Shown: positions 43,871-51,564 of the stretch, in pieces
Layout: every line of letters starts with the position of its first letter
Position numbering within the stretch: the first letter of the stretch is position 1
Source: Bacillus tianshenii
Lineage (GTDB): Bacteria; Bacillota; Bacilli; Bacillales; Bacillaceae_N
Length of the DNA stretch: 64,000 nucleotides
Direction of reading: 5' to 3'
Assembly: GCA_020524525.2 (NCBI GenBank)
Contig: CP129018.1
Location: forward strand, 124,001-188,000
Translations under genes and position numbers: made by a program
The notes under the pieces: generated by a model
Told to the model about the DNA's origin: nothing
What the model saw: the letters and a program-made list of their open reading frames with translations, nothing else
Databases searched by the model: none

Positions 43871-44833
43871 TTATTCAGATTCCTTTTGTTCACTGTTTGT
43901 TTCAGGCTGTTCTTGGCTGTCACCTTGAGGCTGCTGTTGCTCGCCGCCCTCTGACTGACCACCTTGTTGCTGTTCTTGAGCTTTCTTATCGAAGATGCCT
44001 TTAAAGTCTTCATCTTTCACTTTAATGTTGGCTTTATCAAGCTCTTTCTGAACAGCTTCTTGAATTTTTTGATTGTCTAATTTTTGTTGGACAATTTCTT
44101 TCTTTACTTCATCTTTCATTTCTTCAAACGGCTTTAATTCTTTCTTGTCAGTTACTTTAATGATGTGCCAGCCGAACTGTGATTTAACAGGAGCGCTCAC
44201 TTCATCGACCTTTAGTTTATAAGCTGCTTCTTCAAACTCAGGTACCATATCACCTTTGCTGAAGTAGCCTAGGTCGCCGCCTTTAGGGCCTGATGGGCCT
44301 GTTGAATATTCTTCAGCAAGCTTCGCAAAATCGCCGCCATTATCAAGCTTTTGCTTTACTTCTTTTGCTGTTTTTTCGTCTTTAACAAGAATATGACTAG
44401 CCTTAATCTCCGGCTTCATTTGTTCATATTGCTTTTTCAATTCTTCTTCTGAGACGTCTACAGATTCCATTGCTGCTTTTTCACGAAGCATGTTTGAGCG
44501 AACGACTTCTTTGAACTGCTCTTCATCTTTAAAACCACTTTGAGCAAGGAGCATTTGGAATTGCTGACCATAGTTTGCTTTGATTTCTTCGAGGCGCTTG
44601 TCTACTTCTTTGTCAGACACTTCATACTTTGCTGAAAGTACTTTATCAGTTACAAGCTCTTGAAGAGTTGCTTCACCAACGCGTTCTTTCATTTTATTAT
44701 AAAATTCTTCTTGTGTAACATTTCCTTCACTTGTTTCTACAATTACTTCTGAATTGTCTCCTGAGGCATTACTGCATGCAGAGACAGCAAAAATGCTGGC
44801 TGCAGCCGTTACGGAAAGTAGTACTTTTTTCAT
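43871..44833 (-). CDS. prsA: PrsA lipoprotein foldase (parvulin peptidyl-prolyl isomerase)
   Basis: 320 residues from ATG 44833. The lipobox VSAC gives lipid attachment at Cys20. A helical chaperone region flanks the parvulin domain (~residues 135-235; ASHILVKDEKTAKEVKQKL, GDLGYFSKGDMVPEFEEAAY, VKSQFGWHIIKV). A Gln/Glu/Gly-rich low-complexity tail (~280-320) is longer than I would expect for B. subtilis PrsA. It folds secreted proteins on the outer face of the membrane and is essential in B. subtilis. Hpr/ScoC, encoded at 46954-47541, is a known regulator of protease genes whose products use PrsA. Confidence 0.95.
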   Translation of the reverse strand: MKKVLLSVTAAASIFAVSACSNASGDNSEVIVETSEGNVTQEEFYNKMKERVGEATLQELVTDKVLSAKYEVSDKEVDKRLEEIKANYGQQFQMLLAQSGFKDEEQFKEVVRSNMLREKAAMESVDVSEEELKKQYEQMKPEIKASHILVKDEKTAKEVKQKLDNGGDFAKLAEEYSTGPSGPKGGDLGYFSKGDMVPEFEEAAYKLKVDEVSAPVKSQFGWHIIKVTDKKELKPFEEMKDEVKKEIVQQKLDNQKIQEAVQKELDKANIKVKDEDFKGIFDKKAQEQQQGGQSEGGEQQQPQGDSQEQPETNSEQKESE

Positions 44834-45085
44834 AAAATGAACACTCCTAATTTGAAGTTTGTTTTTTAAATGTTTAAAAACAAAGGCTCCAGTTTGAACC
44901 AAGTTTTCTAATATATTGTCATAATCACTCAGCTTTTTCAAGTGCAGATGAGTCACAAAAATAACTATATCATATTTGTTCGAGGAAGCGAAATGATTTC
45001 GACGGTAGAAATAAGGTCATTTGTATAAACACAAATGACCTATGCTGCATAGTATGAAGTATTACAAAAACAAGGGGGTGTCAAC

Positions 45086-45172
45086 ATGAGCTATGGCTAT
45101 CGTGGCGGCTTCGCGTTGATCGTTGTATTGTTCATCTTGCTTATCATCGTAGGTGCAGCTTGGTTGTACTAA
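45086..45172 (+). CDS. YjcZ-family sporulation micropeptide
   Basis: 28 residues (MSYGYRGGFALIVVLFILLI, then IVGAAWLY), read from ATG 45086 after AAGGGGGTG. A short Gly/Tyr-rich start followed by a single membrane helix is typical of the YjcZ/YczM small hydrophobic sporulation proteins. A terminator follows ten bases after the stop. The function is unknown. Confidence 0.85.
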   Translation: MSYGYRGGFALIVVLFILLIIVGAAWLY

Positions 45173-45181
45173 AATAAAAAG

Positions 45182-45211
45182 AGGTGGGGCACTGAGTGCT
45201 CCACCTTTTTT
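45182..45211 (+). terminator. terminator of the YjcZ-like gene
   Basis: AGGTGGGGCAC / GTGCTCCACCT stem followed by TTTTTT. Confidence 0.9.
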
Positions 45212-45297
45212 GCTTTCGACGCACAGGACGTGCTAGCGACGATCTTGAAACAGAACGTTTCGTTCTTAACTAATGTTCCTCTTTTTCATGCCGAAAG

Positions 45298-45326
45298 CAA
45301 AAAACGGCTTTCTCTATGGAAAGCCT
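45298..45326 (-). terminator. terminator of the 59-residue membrane protein gene
   Basis: GGCTTTC / GAAAGCC stem, then GTTTTTT on the minus strand. Confidence 0.65.
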
Positions 45327-45364
45327 CCAGCAATCGGACAGCCTAAACGCCTTTCTCCGCTTTT

Positions 45365-45544
45365 CTAAGTAAATAATACTTCTACGTATGAGGAGATTAG
45401 TAGGATTGTAACTAGGACATTTATTGTTCGGAACACTTTTGGTTGTCGTTCTTCTGGGATCTCGCGCTGTAAACATAATGAGTTAGTCATTGAGTTAATG
45501 AAGAACAAGATCAATACTGCGAACGGAATAAAAAACAACGTCAA
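45365..45544 (-). CDS. small two-helix membrane protein
   Basis: 59 residues from TTG 45544, preceded by AAAGGAGGCGGT. Two membrane segments (MTLFFIPFAVLILFFINSM and TINVLVTILLISSYVEVLFT) flank a short polar part (REIPEERQPKVFR). It occupies the position between prsA and yhaJ where B. subtilis has the small gene yhaK, but I cannot confirm homology. Its terminator and ribosome site support a real gene. Confidence 0.65.
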   Translation of the reverse strand: MTLFFIPFAVLILFFINSMTNSLCLQREIPEERQPKVFRTINVLVTILLISSYVEVLFT

Positions 45545-45703
45545 TGTTTACCGCCTCCTTTGCCAAAGCGAACTAATTCATTATGGTAATGAAACATACG
45601 TACCGTATTTTACAACTGGGTTTGGTTTTAACAATATCAAAAAATATAACAAAAAGATAGGTTTTTGATTTAAAAAGGAATTGCCAACTTCTCCGTTTCA
45701 ATA

Positions 45704-45732
45704 TAAAAAAAGCACCCACATGGATGCTTCTT
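45704..45732 (-). terminator. terminator after yhaJ-like gene
   Basis: AGCATCC / GGGTGCT stem (one G-U pair) followed by TTTTTTA on the minus strand. Confidence 0.8.
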
Positions 45733-46278
45733 TCAATAATAGTTTTTAATGAGGATATCAAAGCCATCGTTATCATTCTCAATATAACAACGTCTTGGAG
45801 CTTTTAGGAATAAAAGCAAGTAAATAACATCTGTAACAGACAAGCCGATGTTAAAAGCTGACATCATCGCAAAATAATGCATGTAGTGAGGTAGAATGTA
45901 ACTTCCTATCATGAACAGACTTGTCAGCAACACAAGCGGTGTGCCTAGACATAGAATGGATAACGGCTTTGACATCGATTGATAAAAACGTACAGACAGA
46001 ACAGGTATGCCGTATTTCTTCTTTAACTTTAAAGTGGCTTTTTTGAACATTAGCCAAGCAGGTAAAACATGCAATAGTTGATGAGCAGCAGGGACAAGCA
46101 ATATGCCAGATAAAAAGGCAAGTACGTGGTTATCCTTAAGCTCAACTGTTGTATAAACCATACTCATAGGCAAGTAGATACATATAAACGATCCGAGCAT
46201 GACGAGCATGGATAGAATGGAGATCCGAGGTAGACCATAATCTTTCGACAGGTTAATGGATTTCCAGCAACTCATCAT
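45733..46278 (-). CDS. yhaJ: DUF3267 metalloprotease-like membrane protein, YhaJ position
   Basis: 181 residues from ATG 46278, preceded by GGGATGGTGAT; the longer reading from 46302 lacks a ribosome site. Four or so membrane helices. HQLLHVLPAWLMF in the second or third helix is the HxxxH-type motif of the DUF3267 family, thought to be zinc-peptidase-like, but activity is unproven. Its place between prsA and yhaI/hpr matches YhaJ. Confidence 0.75.
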   Translation of the reverse strand: MMSCWKSINLSKDYGLPRISILSMLVMLGSFICIYLPMSMVYTTVELKDNHVLAFLSGILLVPAAHQLLHVLPAWLMFKKATLKLKKKYGIPVLSVRFYQSMSKPLSILCLGTPLVLLTSLFMIGSYILPHYMHYFAMMSAFNIGLSVTDVIYLLLFLKAPRRCYIENDNDGFDILIKNYY

Positions 46279-46585
46279 AATATCACCATCCCATAAATTC
46301 ATGCTTCTTTGTATAGTAAAAAACGAATGAGTTTTTTATTGATTTGTTCATTTACTCGAATACTTTACAATGTTTTAAATATGAAATCAAGAGCTTTTAT
46401 AAGTTTTTTAGATAAATTCAATGTAAAGTTAATATGAAGGGTGCTGAACGCATGGGGGAAGGGGATATAGTGACATTTGAGACCAGGTGGATTTAAATAG
46501 GTTTTTGTGCATCGGCATAGCGGTTAACAGAGTTTGATTATATTTTTCATGTGAGGGTAAAATTCTGATAAAATAGGAATTAAAT
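46279..46585. other. divergent promoter region of yhaJ and yhaI
   Basis: 307 bases, AT-rich, no gene. A possible sigma-A promoter for yhaI is TTGATT (46534-46539), 18 bases, TAAAAT (46558-46563). No hairpins or repeats stand out. Confidence 0.4.
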
Positions 46586-46957
46586 GTGGGCATGAAAGTG
46601 GTGGAGGAAATGGTAGAGTCAGTGGAAGAGAGATTAGAACGTCTAGAGTTTTATCAACAGCTGCTGCTAGATGTCATGAAGGATAAGGACTACCCGTTTT
46701 ATCAACTTGTCATTGAAAAAGGATTGTCAAAAGAGGAAGTAAGCGATGTGTGTAGATTATGTGGAAGGTTAACAAAAGCATATGAGGAGCAGAAAGAGTT
46801 AGGGTTCGTTAACTTCTATCCACTCCTCATTCATTTTGCTGGCATGTTAAACCCAAAGTTACATCCAGATGATACGATGAATGCCTTGTATCAACAAAAG
46901 ATGTATATTTCCTTAATGGAGGTTTTACGTCGTATCAGAATGGGTATAAAACCTTAG
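46586..46957 (+). CDS. yhaI: DUF1878 protein YhaI
   Basis: Up to 123 residues, helical and soluble: [20 protein letters not shown] at the start, then [20 protein letters not shown] and [15 protein letters not shown]. It matches YhaI (DUF1878) from the same chromosomal spot; the function is unknown. The start is uncertain: GTG 46586 has AGGA seven bases before it, and ATG 46592 or 46610 are in frame. It converges on hpr with a four-base overlap of stop codons. Confidence 0.8.
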   Translation: MGMKVVEEMVESVEERLERLEFYQQLLLDVMKDKDYPFYQLVIEKGLSKEEVSDVCRLCGRLTKAYEEQKELGFVNFYPLLIHFAGMLNPKLHPDDTMNALYQQKMYISLMEVLRRIRMGIKP

Positions 46958-47541
46958 GTGTTTATCGTTTCCATTTCAAGTACATAGTCTTCTTCATGTT
47001 TTTGAAGCTGACCATCTTCCTCAATAAATTCTTTGTCAATATTATCAAAAGATTTTTCGAAAATACGCATGAAATCTTCACCATAGATGTTGCGTACAAT
47101 GCACATCATTTCCATCATCTCAGGAAACTTCCCATACAATTCGCGTAGAGGCATAGCACCGTTGTAAGCAGCGTTCCCGTTTGGATTATAAGCTTCCATT
47201 GTCTTAAGTAACAATTCTTCTCCCTCATCTGTTAGGAGTACATATGTGTTACGTTTATCGTTCTCTTTTTTTGAAAATGATAAATAGCCTTGCTCTTCTA
47301 ACTTTTTCGAAAAATTAAAAGCTGTGGAGACATGCATTACCCCAAATTTAGCAATCTCCGAAATTGAAGCCCCTTTTAAATGATACGCAATCCAAAGAAT
47401 ATGATGTTCATTGATGTTTAGGTCAAATGGTTTGATCCATTGTTGCCAGTCTTTCTCGATTGACTTCCAAAGTGCTTTGCTTAACTGAGCAACCTTCTGG
47501 CTAAACATTAATGCTTCTTTCAATGAATATTCTTGATTCAT
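46954..47541 (-). CDS. hpr: MarR-family transition-state regulator Hpr (ScoC)
   Basis: 195 residues from ATG 47541. The winged-helix core ([74 protein letters not shown]) is almost identical to B. subtilis Hpr. This MarR-type repressor controls extracellular proteases, sporulation and peptide transport during the shift to stationary phase. The C-terminal ~40 residues are acidic and variable. GTG 47553 is an alternative start. Confidence 0.95.
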   Translation of the reverse strand: MNQEYSLKEALMFSQKVAQLSKALWKSIEKDWQQWIKPFDLNINEHHILWIAYHLKGASISEIAKFGVMHVSTAFNFSKKLEEQGYLSFSKKENDKRNTYVLLTDEGEELLLKTMEAYNPNGNAAYNGAMPLRELYGKFPEMMEMMCIVRNIYGEDFMRIFEKSFDNIDKEFIEEDGQLQKHEEDYVLEMETINT

Positions 47542-48011
47542 ACTTTCCCTCACCCTCTTCGCTTACTAAAATAGATTATTCTAGAAACCTAATATTATTA
47601 TCCTCTATTATGCCAATAAATGAATAAATAATAAAGTCACTTTAGTGATTAAATTCAGAAAATTTTTAAATTAATTCGATATTCTTTTGAAAATGTCCTA
47701 AATTTGTTAAAAAAAGGAGTAGCGGAAGTTTTTACCTTGTGCAAATTTATTGATTGAGATGCATTTTATTTCTCCTTATAAAAGTTTAGGAAGTGATAAT
47801 GTAAGCGCTTTAATTATAAAGTATGTATAAATATACATATACCTAAACAATTTATACGCTTTAGGGTATAGGTGGAAAATGGGTATCATAATACCAGAAA
47901 GATAGGGAAGTTTCAGTGTGAGACTTAATTTTCGGTTGCATACTTTTTTAAAGCATATTAATGTTTGCTTTCTTAATATAGTTCTTGTATAGGGAGAAAA
48001 GTGGGTAGGCA
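47542..48011. other. long AT-rich intergenic region upstream of hpr
   Basis: About 470 bases with no convincing gene; a 78-codon minus-strand ORF (47776-48012) has no ribosome site and an unnatural composition. TGTAAGCGCTTTAA at 47800-47813 matches the cre consensus with one mismatch. Alternating TATA/ATAC tracts near 47820-47850 and GGTATCATAATACC at 47882-47895 are small palindromes. hpr promoters should lie in the left part. Confidence 0.4.
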
Positions 48012-48048
48012 TAAAAAAATAACGGTTCCGAATTCACGGAACCGTTAT
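48012..48048 (-). terminator. terminator after yhaH
   Basis: ATAACGGTTCCG / CGGAACCGTTAT stem followed by TTTTTTTA on the minus strand. Confidence 0.92.
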
Positions 48049-48051
48049 CCT

Positions 48052-48438
48052 TTATGATTGTGGTTGAGTTTCTTCATTTTGCATATCATTCATAATTTGT
48101 TCGAGCTGTTCAAATGCTTCTTCGATTTCTTGTAATTCTTTTTGGATGCGTTTTTGATGAGGCTGAATATCTTTTTTCCATTGTTGAATGGTAACTTGTA
48201 GGTCACCACTTACTTGCTTAATTGTTTCAGCACTTTCTTTTGAAGCCGTTTTCACTTGTTCAGTTAGAGCAACGACATCTCTTTTTACTGCCTGTAATGA
48301 CTCTTTCGCTTTTTCGCTATTCGTTTTGATTGATTCGCGCATTTCTGGCCCTGATTTTGGGGTGCTAAATAAAACGGCTGTACCTCCTAAAAGGGCTCCT
48401 GTTAAAATTCCATAAATAAAAGATGAAGCTTTTGCCAT
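48052..48438 (-). CDS. yhaH: YtxH-domain protein YhaH
   Basis: 128 residues from ATG 48438 (AAAGGAGTGAG upstream). An N-terminal membrane segment SSFIYGILTGALLGGTAVLF, STPKSGPEMRES, then a long heptad-rich coiled coil. YtxH-family proteins are small envelope- and stress-related proteins of unknown function. Position between hpr and trpP matches YhaH. Confidence 0.88.
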   Translation of the reverse strand: MAKASSFIYGILTGALLGGTAVLFSTPKSGPEMRESIKTNSEKAKESLQAVKRDVVALTEQVKTASKESAETIKQVSGDLQVTIQQWKKDIQPHQKRIQKELQEIEEAFEQLEQIMNDMQNEETQPQS

Positions 48439-48513
48439 AATTCTCACTCCTTTTTAACTAAGCCTGTTATCGTTAAGATTCTCTTTATATTCTATGATAA
48501 AACATAGTAGATG

Positions 48514-48549
48514 TAAAAAGCCGTCAAGCAAATAAAGCTTGACGGCTCA
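48514..48549 (-). terminator. terminator after trpP
   Basis: GAGCCGTCAAGC / GCTTGACGGCTT stem followed by TTTTTA on the minus strand. Confidence 0.9.
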
Positions 48550-48609
48550 AGGTGATGATAAACAGGACATTCTGCCTTGCTTGCCATCTTTAATGAAAAT
48601 TGTCTCCGC

Positions 48610-49125
48610 TTATTGAACAGCAACCGTCGTACGCTTGCGGATGCCTTGTACGACAGGGAAAATAACGACCATAACGATCGTATTTACAATTGCTGCTGGC
48701 AGCACAACAGCTACAAATAAACCAATAAATGTTTGCGGAAGACCGAAAAAGATAAGCGCCGTTGATAAGAAAACCGTACCACTAATAAGTGTTCCAACCG
48801 CTGTTAAAGCACTTGCCTTAACAAGAGTAGGCTGCTTTGCGCGAATTAATACCATAAGACCAAGAAATACAAATGCAGTAACAGGCTTATCGATCATGTT
48901 GGCAATTTGTCCGCCTGGAAAACTAGTCGTTAACGCAGATACAATTCCAGTAGCTAAGGCAACGACAAGCACATTTTTACGCTCAGGGAACAATAAGATA
49001 CCTAAAAACATCATCGTAAGAAGCATGTCTGGTCTCATCCCAAAGAATAATGGTGGCATAATCGCGTGCAAAACTGCTCCAATTCCAATCAATAAAGCTA
49101 AAGAAACTAATGTACGAGTATTCAT
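48610..49125 (-). CDS. trpP: tryptophan transporter TrpP
   Basis: 171 residues, about five or six membrane helices (LVSLALLIGIGAVLHAIMPP, FFGMRPDMLLTMMFLGILLF). It matches TrpP (YhaG), the tryptophan importer of Bacillus, in the conserved spot between yhaH and serC. In B. subtilis TRAP blocks its translation when tryptophan is abundant. Here six (G/T)AG triplets with exact two-base spacing cover the ribosome site, strongly supporting the same control. Confidence 0.92.
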   Translation of the reverse strand: MNTRTLVSLALLIGIGAVLHAIMPPLFFGMRPDMLLTMMFLGILLFPERKNVLVVALATGIVSALTTSFPGGQIANMIDKPVTAFVFLGLMVLIRAKQPTLVKASALTAVGTLISGTVFLSTALIFFGLPQTFIGLFVAVVLPAAIVNTIVMVVIFPVVQGIRKRTTVAVQ

Positions 49126-49128
49126 TTG

Positions 49129-49156
49129 CTCATCTCTCCTCTTCTAAACTCAACTC
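49129..49156 (-). promoter_or_regulatory. TRAP-binding site over the trpP ribosome site
   Basis: Reading the minus strand: GAG-TT-GAG-TT-TAG-AA-GAG-GA-GAG-AT-GAG, six triplets each separated by two bases, ending three bases before the ATG. This is the (G/U)AGNN pattern bound by the TRAP 11-mer; it includes the Shine-Dalgarno sequence. Confidence 0.9.
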
Positions 49157-49275
49157 ATTTTGTAATAGTTTCCCCAACAGTGCGCTCTGTGCCTGTTGCG
49201 AGAAATTTACTTGCAATAATTATAGCAAAACTTTCGAACCAGGAAAAGTTAAAAAGTCACTGTACTGCGTTTTTA

Positions 49276-50361
49276 TTAAGCATTTTCTTTTCGGAACTCA
49301 TCCATATAGGTGCGCAGTGCTTCACATGCTGCAACTGGAACTGCATTATAGATTGAAGCACGGCATCCACCAATAGAACGATGGCCATTTAAGCCGACAA
49401 AGCCTTTCTCCTTAGCACCAGTTAGGAACTTTTGCGTTAGTTCTTCAGAAGGCAATGTGAATGTTACGTTCATGTAAGAACGGCTGTCCGCTTCGGCATG
49501 CGGGCTGTAAAATCCATTACTGTTATCGATTGCATCATAAATAAGTGCTGCTTTTTGTTCGTTACGGTCAGCGATGCTTTCAACCCCGCCTTTGTCTTTA
49601 ACCCAATTTAATACAAGTGAAAGCATATAGATTCCAAATGTAGGAGGTGTATTATATAAAGATTTTTTCTTCGTATGAGTACGATAGTCAAGCATTGTTG
49701 GTACATTTTCTGGAATGCGTTCTGCTAAGTCTTTGCGCATTACGACGACTGTTACGCCAGAAGGTCCGAGGTTCTTCTGGGCTCCCGCATAAATAAGTGC
49801 AAATTTGCTTACGTCAATTGGGCGGCTTAAGATATCACTGGACATATCTGCAATTAAGTCTACGTCGTTAAGCTCGGGGAAAGACTTCCATTGCGTTCCG
49901 TAAATCGTATTATTTGAAGTGATATGTAGGTATGCGCTGTTATCGCTCAGTTGCAATTCTTCCGCAGAAGGGATTGCTTTGTAGCCATCTTCCTTTGTGC
50001 TGGCAGCAACGTTTGTTTTGCCGAGCTTGTTCGCTTCTTTGATTGCTTTATCTGACCAAGAGCCGGTCAATACATAGTCAGCTGTTTGGTCTTCACTTAA
50101 GAAGTTCATTGGAATCATTGTGAATTGTGTACTTGCTCCGCCTTGAAGGAAAAGAACGTCGTAGTTATCTGGGATTTGCATTAACTCACGAAGTAGTGCT
50201 TCTGCTTCATTATGCACAGCATCGTATTCCTTACTGCGGTGGCTGAGCTCCATTACAGACATTCCGCTACCTTTGAAATCCAATAATTCTGCTTGTGCTT
50301 GTTTCAGCACCTCTTCAGGAAGAGCTGAAGGTCCTGCATTAAAGTTATAAGCGCGTTTCAT
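49276..50361 (-). CDS. serC: phosphoserine aminotransferase
   Basis: 361 residues, starting AYNFNAGPSALPEEVLKQAQ. The PLP-binding Lys is in YAGAQKNLGPSGVTVV; GGCRASIYNAVP near the end binds phosphate. It converts 3-phosphohydroxypyruvate to phosphoserine in serine synthesis, and may also serve pyridoxal phosphate synthesis. AAAAGGAGGAT precedes the ATG. It lies between trpP and hit as in B. subtilis. I see no strong terminator after it. Confidence 0.96.
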   Translation of the reverse strand: MKRAYNFNAGPSALPEEVLKQAQAELLDFKGSGMSVMELSHRSKEYDAVHNEAEALLRELMQIPDNYDVLFLQGGASTQFTMIPMNFLSEDQTADYVLTGSWSDKAIKEANKLGKTNVAASTKEDGYKAIPSAEELQLSDNSAYLHITSNNTIYGTQWKSFPELNDVDLIADMSSDILSRPIDVSKFALIYAGAQKNLGPSGVTVVVMRKDLAERIPENVPTMLDYRTHTKKKSLYNTPPTFGIYMLSLVLNWVKDKGGVESIADRNEQKAALIYDAIDNSNGFYSPHAEADSRSYMNVTFTLPSEELTQKFLTGAKEKGFVGLNGHRSIGGCRASIYNAVPVAACEALRTYMDEFRKENA

Positions 50362-50465
50362 TTGCTATATCCTCCTTTTAGTGTGTTACTTCTTTAAAGA
50401 ATAACTTTATCCTAACATGTTTTATTGCTTGTACAAGGTGCTTTTATTAAAAAATTTCGACAATG

Positions 50466-50498
50466 AAAAACAGCCTCCATCATTAGGAAAGCTGTTTT
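50466..50498 (-). terminator. terminator after hit
   Basis: AACAGC / GGCTGTT stem with further pairing TTCC/GGAG, followed by TTTTT on the minus strand. Confidence 0.75.
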
Positions 50499-50508
50499 CG
50501 TATGTATG

Positions 50509-50934
50509 TTATTCAATTTTATCCGCAATTGCTTTTGCGAATCCTTGAAGCTCTTCTTGAGAGTACTTATCCATGTCTGCATGCCATTTTAACCCAAAGC
50601 CATCATCTTTCTCATCATAGCGAGGAATTAAGTGAACATGTAAATGGAAAACAGATTGTCCAGCTGCTTCGCCTGTGTTGCTTAGCATATTCAAGCCAAT
50701 TGGGTTGAATTGTGCTTTAAGCGCATTTGCAACCTTTGGCACGACGCGAAAAACTTTTTCCGCAACTTCAGGAGTTAGTTCATACATATTTTCTTGATGG
50801 ACCTTCGGAATGATGAGGGTATGGCCTTTTGTGACTTGACCAATATCAAGAAAAGCTAGTACATCATCATCTTCATACACTTTAGATGAGGGAAGCGCAC
50901 CGTTAATGATTTTACAGAAAATACAATCTGACAT
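50509..50934 (-). CDS. hit: HIT-family nucleotide-binding protein
   Basis: 141 residues from ATG 50934 (GAAAGGGG upstream). CIFCKIINGALPSSKVYEDD at the start and the histidine triad SVFHLHVHLIPRYDEKDD near residue 100. HIT proteins hydrolyse nucleotide conjugates such as adenosine phosphoramidates. It corresponds to B. subtilis Hit (YhaE), next to ecsA and divergent from it. The gap between the two carries the repeat RNA listed below. Confidence 0.93.
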   Translation of the reverse strand: MSDCIFCKIINGALPSSKVYEDDDVLAFLDIGQVTKGHTLIIPKVHQENMYELTPEVAEKVFRVVPKVANALKAQFNPIGLNMLSNTGEAAGQSVFHLHVHLIPRYDEKDDGFGLKWHADMDKYSQEELQGFAKAIADKIE

Positions 50935-51027
50935 AAAGAATCCCCTTTCTGTTATGAATTTGTTTTCATTATAACGGATTTTTGAGGGAAGTACGAATAA
51001 ATATATACGGATGGACAACCTATATGA

Positions 51028-51066
51028 ACAAAAAAACAGGACACTTACATATAGTAAGCGCCCTGC
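51028..51066 (-). terminator. minus-strand terminator with no upstream ORF
   Basis: CAGGGCGCTTAC pairs fully with GTAAGTGTCCTG (two G-U pairs) around TATAT, followed by TTTTTTT on the minus strand. The only transcript it can end comes from the ORF-free gap to its right. Confidence 0.88.
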
Positions 51067-51113
51067 CTGAAGAATGGGAGAAGAGAAATTGCTGCGTCTA
51101 GAACAGGAATTGT

Positions 51114-51134
51114 TCTTTCACAGACACCTCATTT
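51114..51134. repeat. hit-ecsA repeat copy 1
   Basis: TCTTTCACAGACACCTCATTT on the plus strand; the base before it is T instead of the G found in copies 2 and 3. Confidence 0.95.
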
Positions 51135-51201
51135 CATAATGTTCAATGGCTTATATGTGTCAAATGCGCTCAACATCACGCATGTGCATGATATGATAAA
51201 T

Positions 51202-51224
51202 TGTCTTTCACAGACACCTCATTT
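51202..51224. repeat. hit-ecsA repeat copy 2
   Basis: TG plus the 21-base core TCTTTCACAGACACCTCATTT on the plus strand; the core is identical to copies 1 and 3. Confidence 0.95.
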
Positions 51225-51311
51225 GTTGAGTTTTATTCGATACCAAGAGCTTGTGGCCCAGCCATCTTGCAGAAGAAAATCATGTCGAGCAAAGTTTTTA
51301 CAGCAGTAATC

Positions 51312-51334
51312 TGTCTTTCACAGACACCTCATTT
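51312..51334. repeat. hit-ecsA repeat copy 3
   Basis: The same 23 bases as copy 2. The sequences between copies (69 and 89 bases between cores) are unrelated to each other. Confidence 0.95.
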
Positions 51335-51564
51335 CAAGGATTCAAGTTGAACGTTTAAGTGAAAATCACTAGTTGGTTCAATGTTATCATCTCCCTGAGT
51401 TATTGCTGTGTTTCTCTCCCTCTTCGCTAATTATCATACCCGAGTTAAAAGGTGTTATACACATAAGTAAAAAGGGAAAATCTGTTTTCAAGAGTGACGT
51501 TGCTGTGAGAGTAGTGGAAAGTTTGATAAGATGAAGAAGAATTCACCTGAAAGGACGAATAGCC

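Larger units (their letters stand above)
51028..51345 (-). ncRNA. candidate non-coding RNA with three repeated SD-like hairpin motifs
   Basis: The hit-ecsA gap has no credible ORF but holds, on the minus strand, three copies of AAATGAGGTGTCTGTGAAAG(ACA) and a strong terminator at its left end. In each copy TGTCT and AGACA can pair around a GTGAA loop (one base bulged in the copy nearest the terminator), leaving TGAGG single-stranded just before the stem. The 5' end is unknown and could lie up to ~51450. Copies are 90 and 110 bases apart. I do not recognise it as a named RNA family; strand assignment rests on the terminator. Confidence 0.55.

Noticed and set aside
47882-47895. GGTATCATAATACC as another CstR-type operator
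   Set aside because: The arms are in the reverse order (GGTAT first, ATACC second) compared with the site at 55603 and no target gene is near.
47776-48012. 78-codon minus-strand ORF in the gap upstream of hpr
   Set aside because: No ribosome site, odd composition and overlap with the yhaH terminator; most likely chance.
49110-49376. Plus-strand ORFs between trpP and serC
   Set aside because: They overlap trpP or serC on the opposite strand, have no ribosome sites and lie over the TRAP site.
51114-51334. CRISPR array made of the three hit-ecsA repeats
   Set aside because: Only three repeats of 21-23 bases, spacers of 69 and 89 bases that differ too much in length, no leader and no cas genes in the window.
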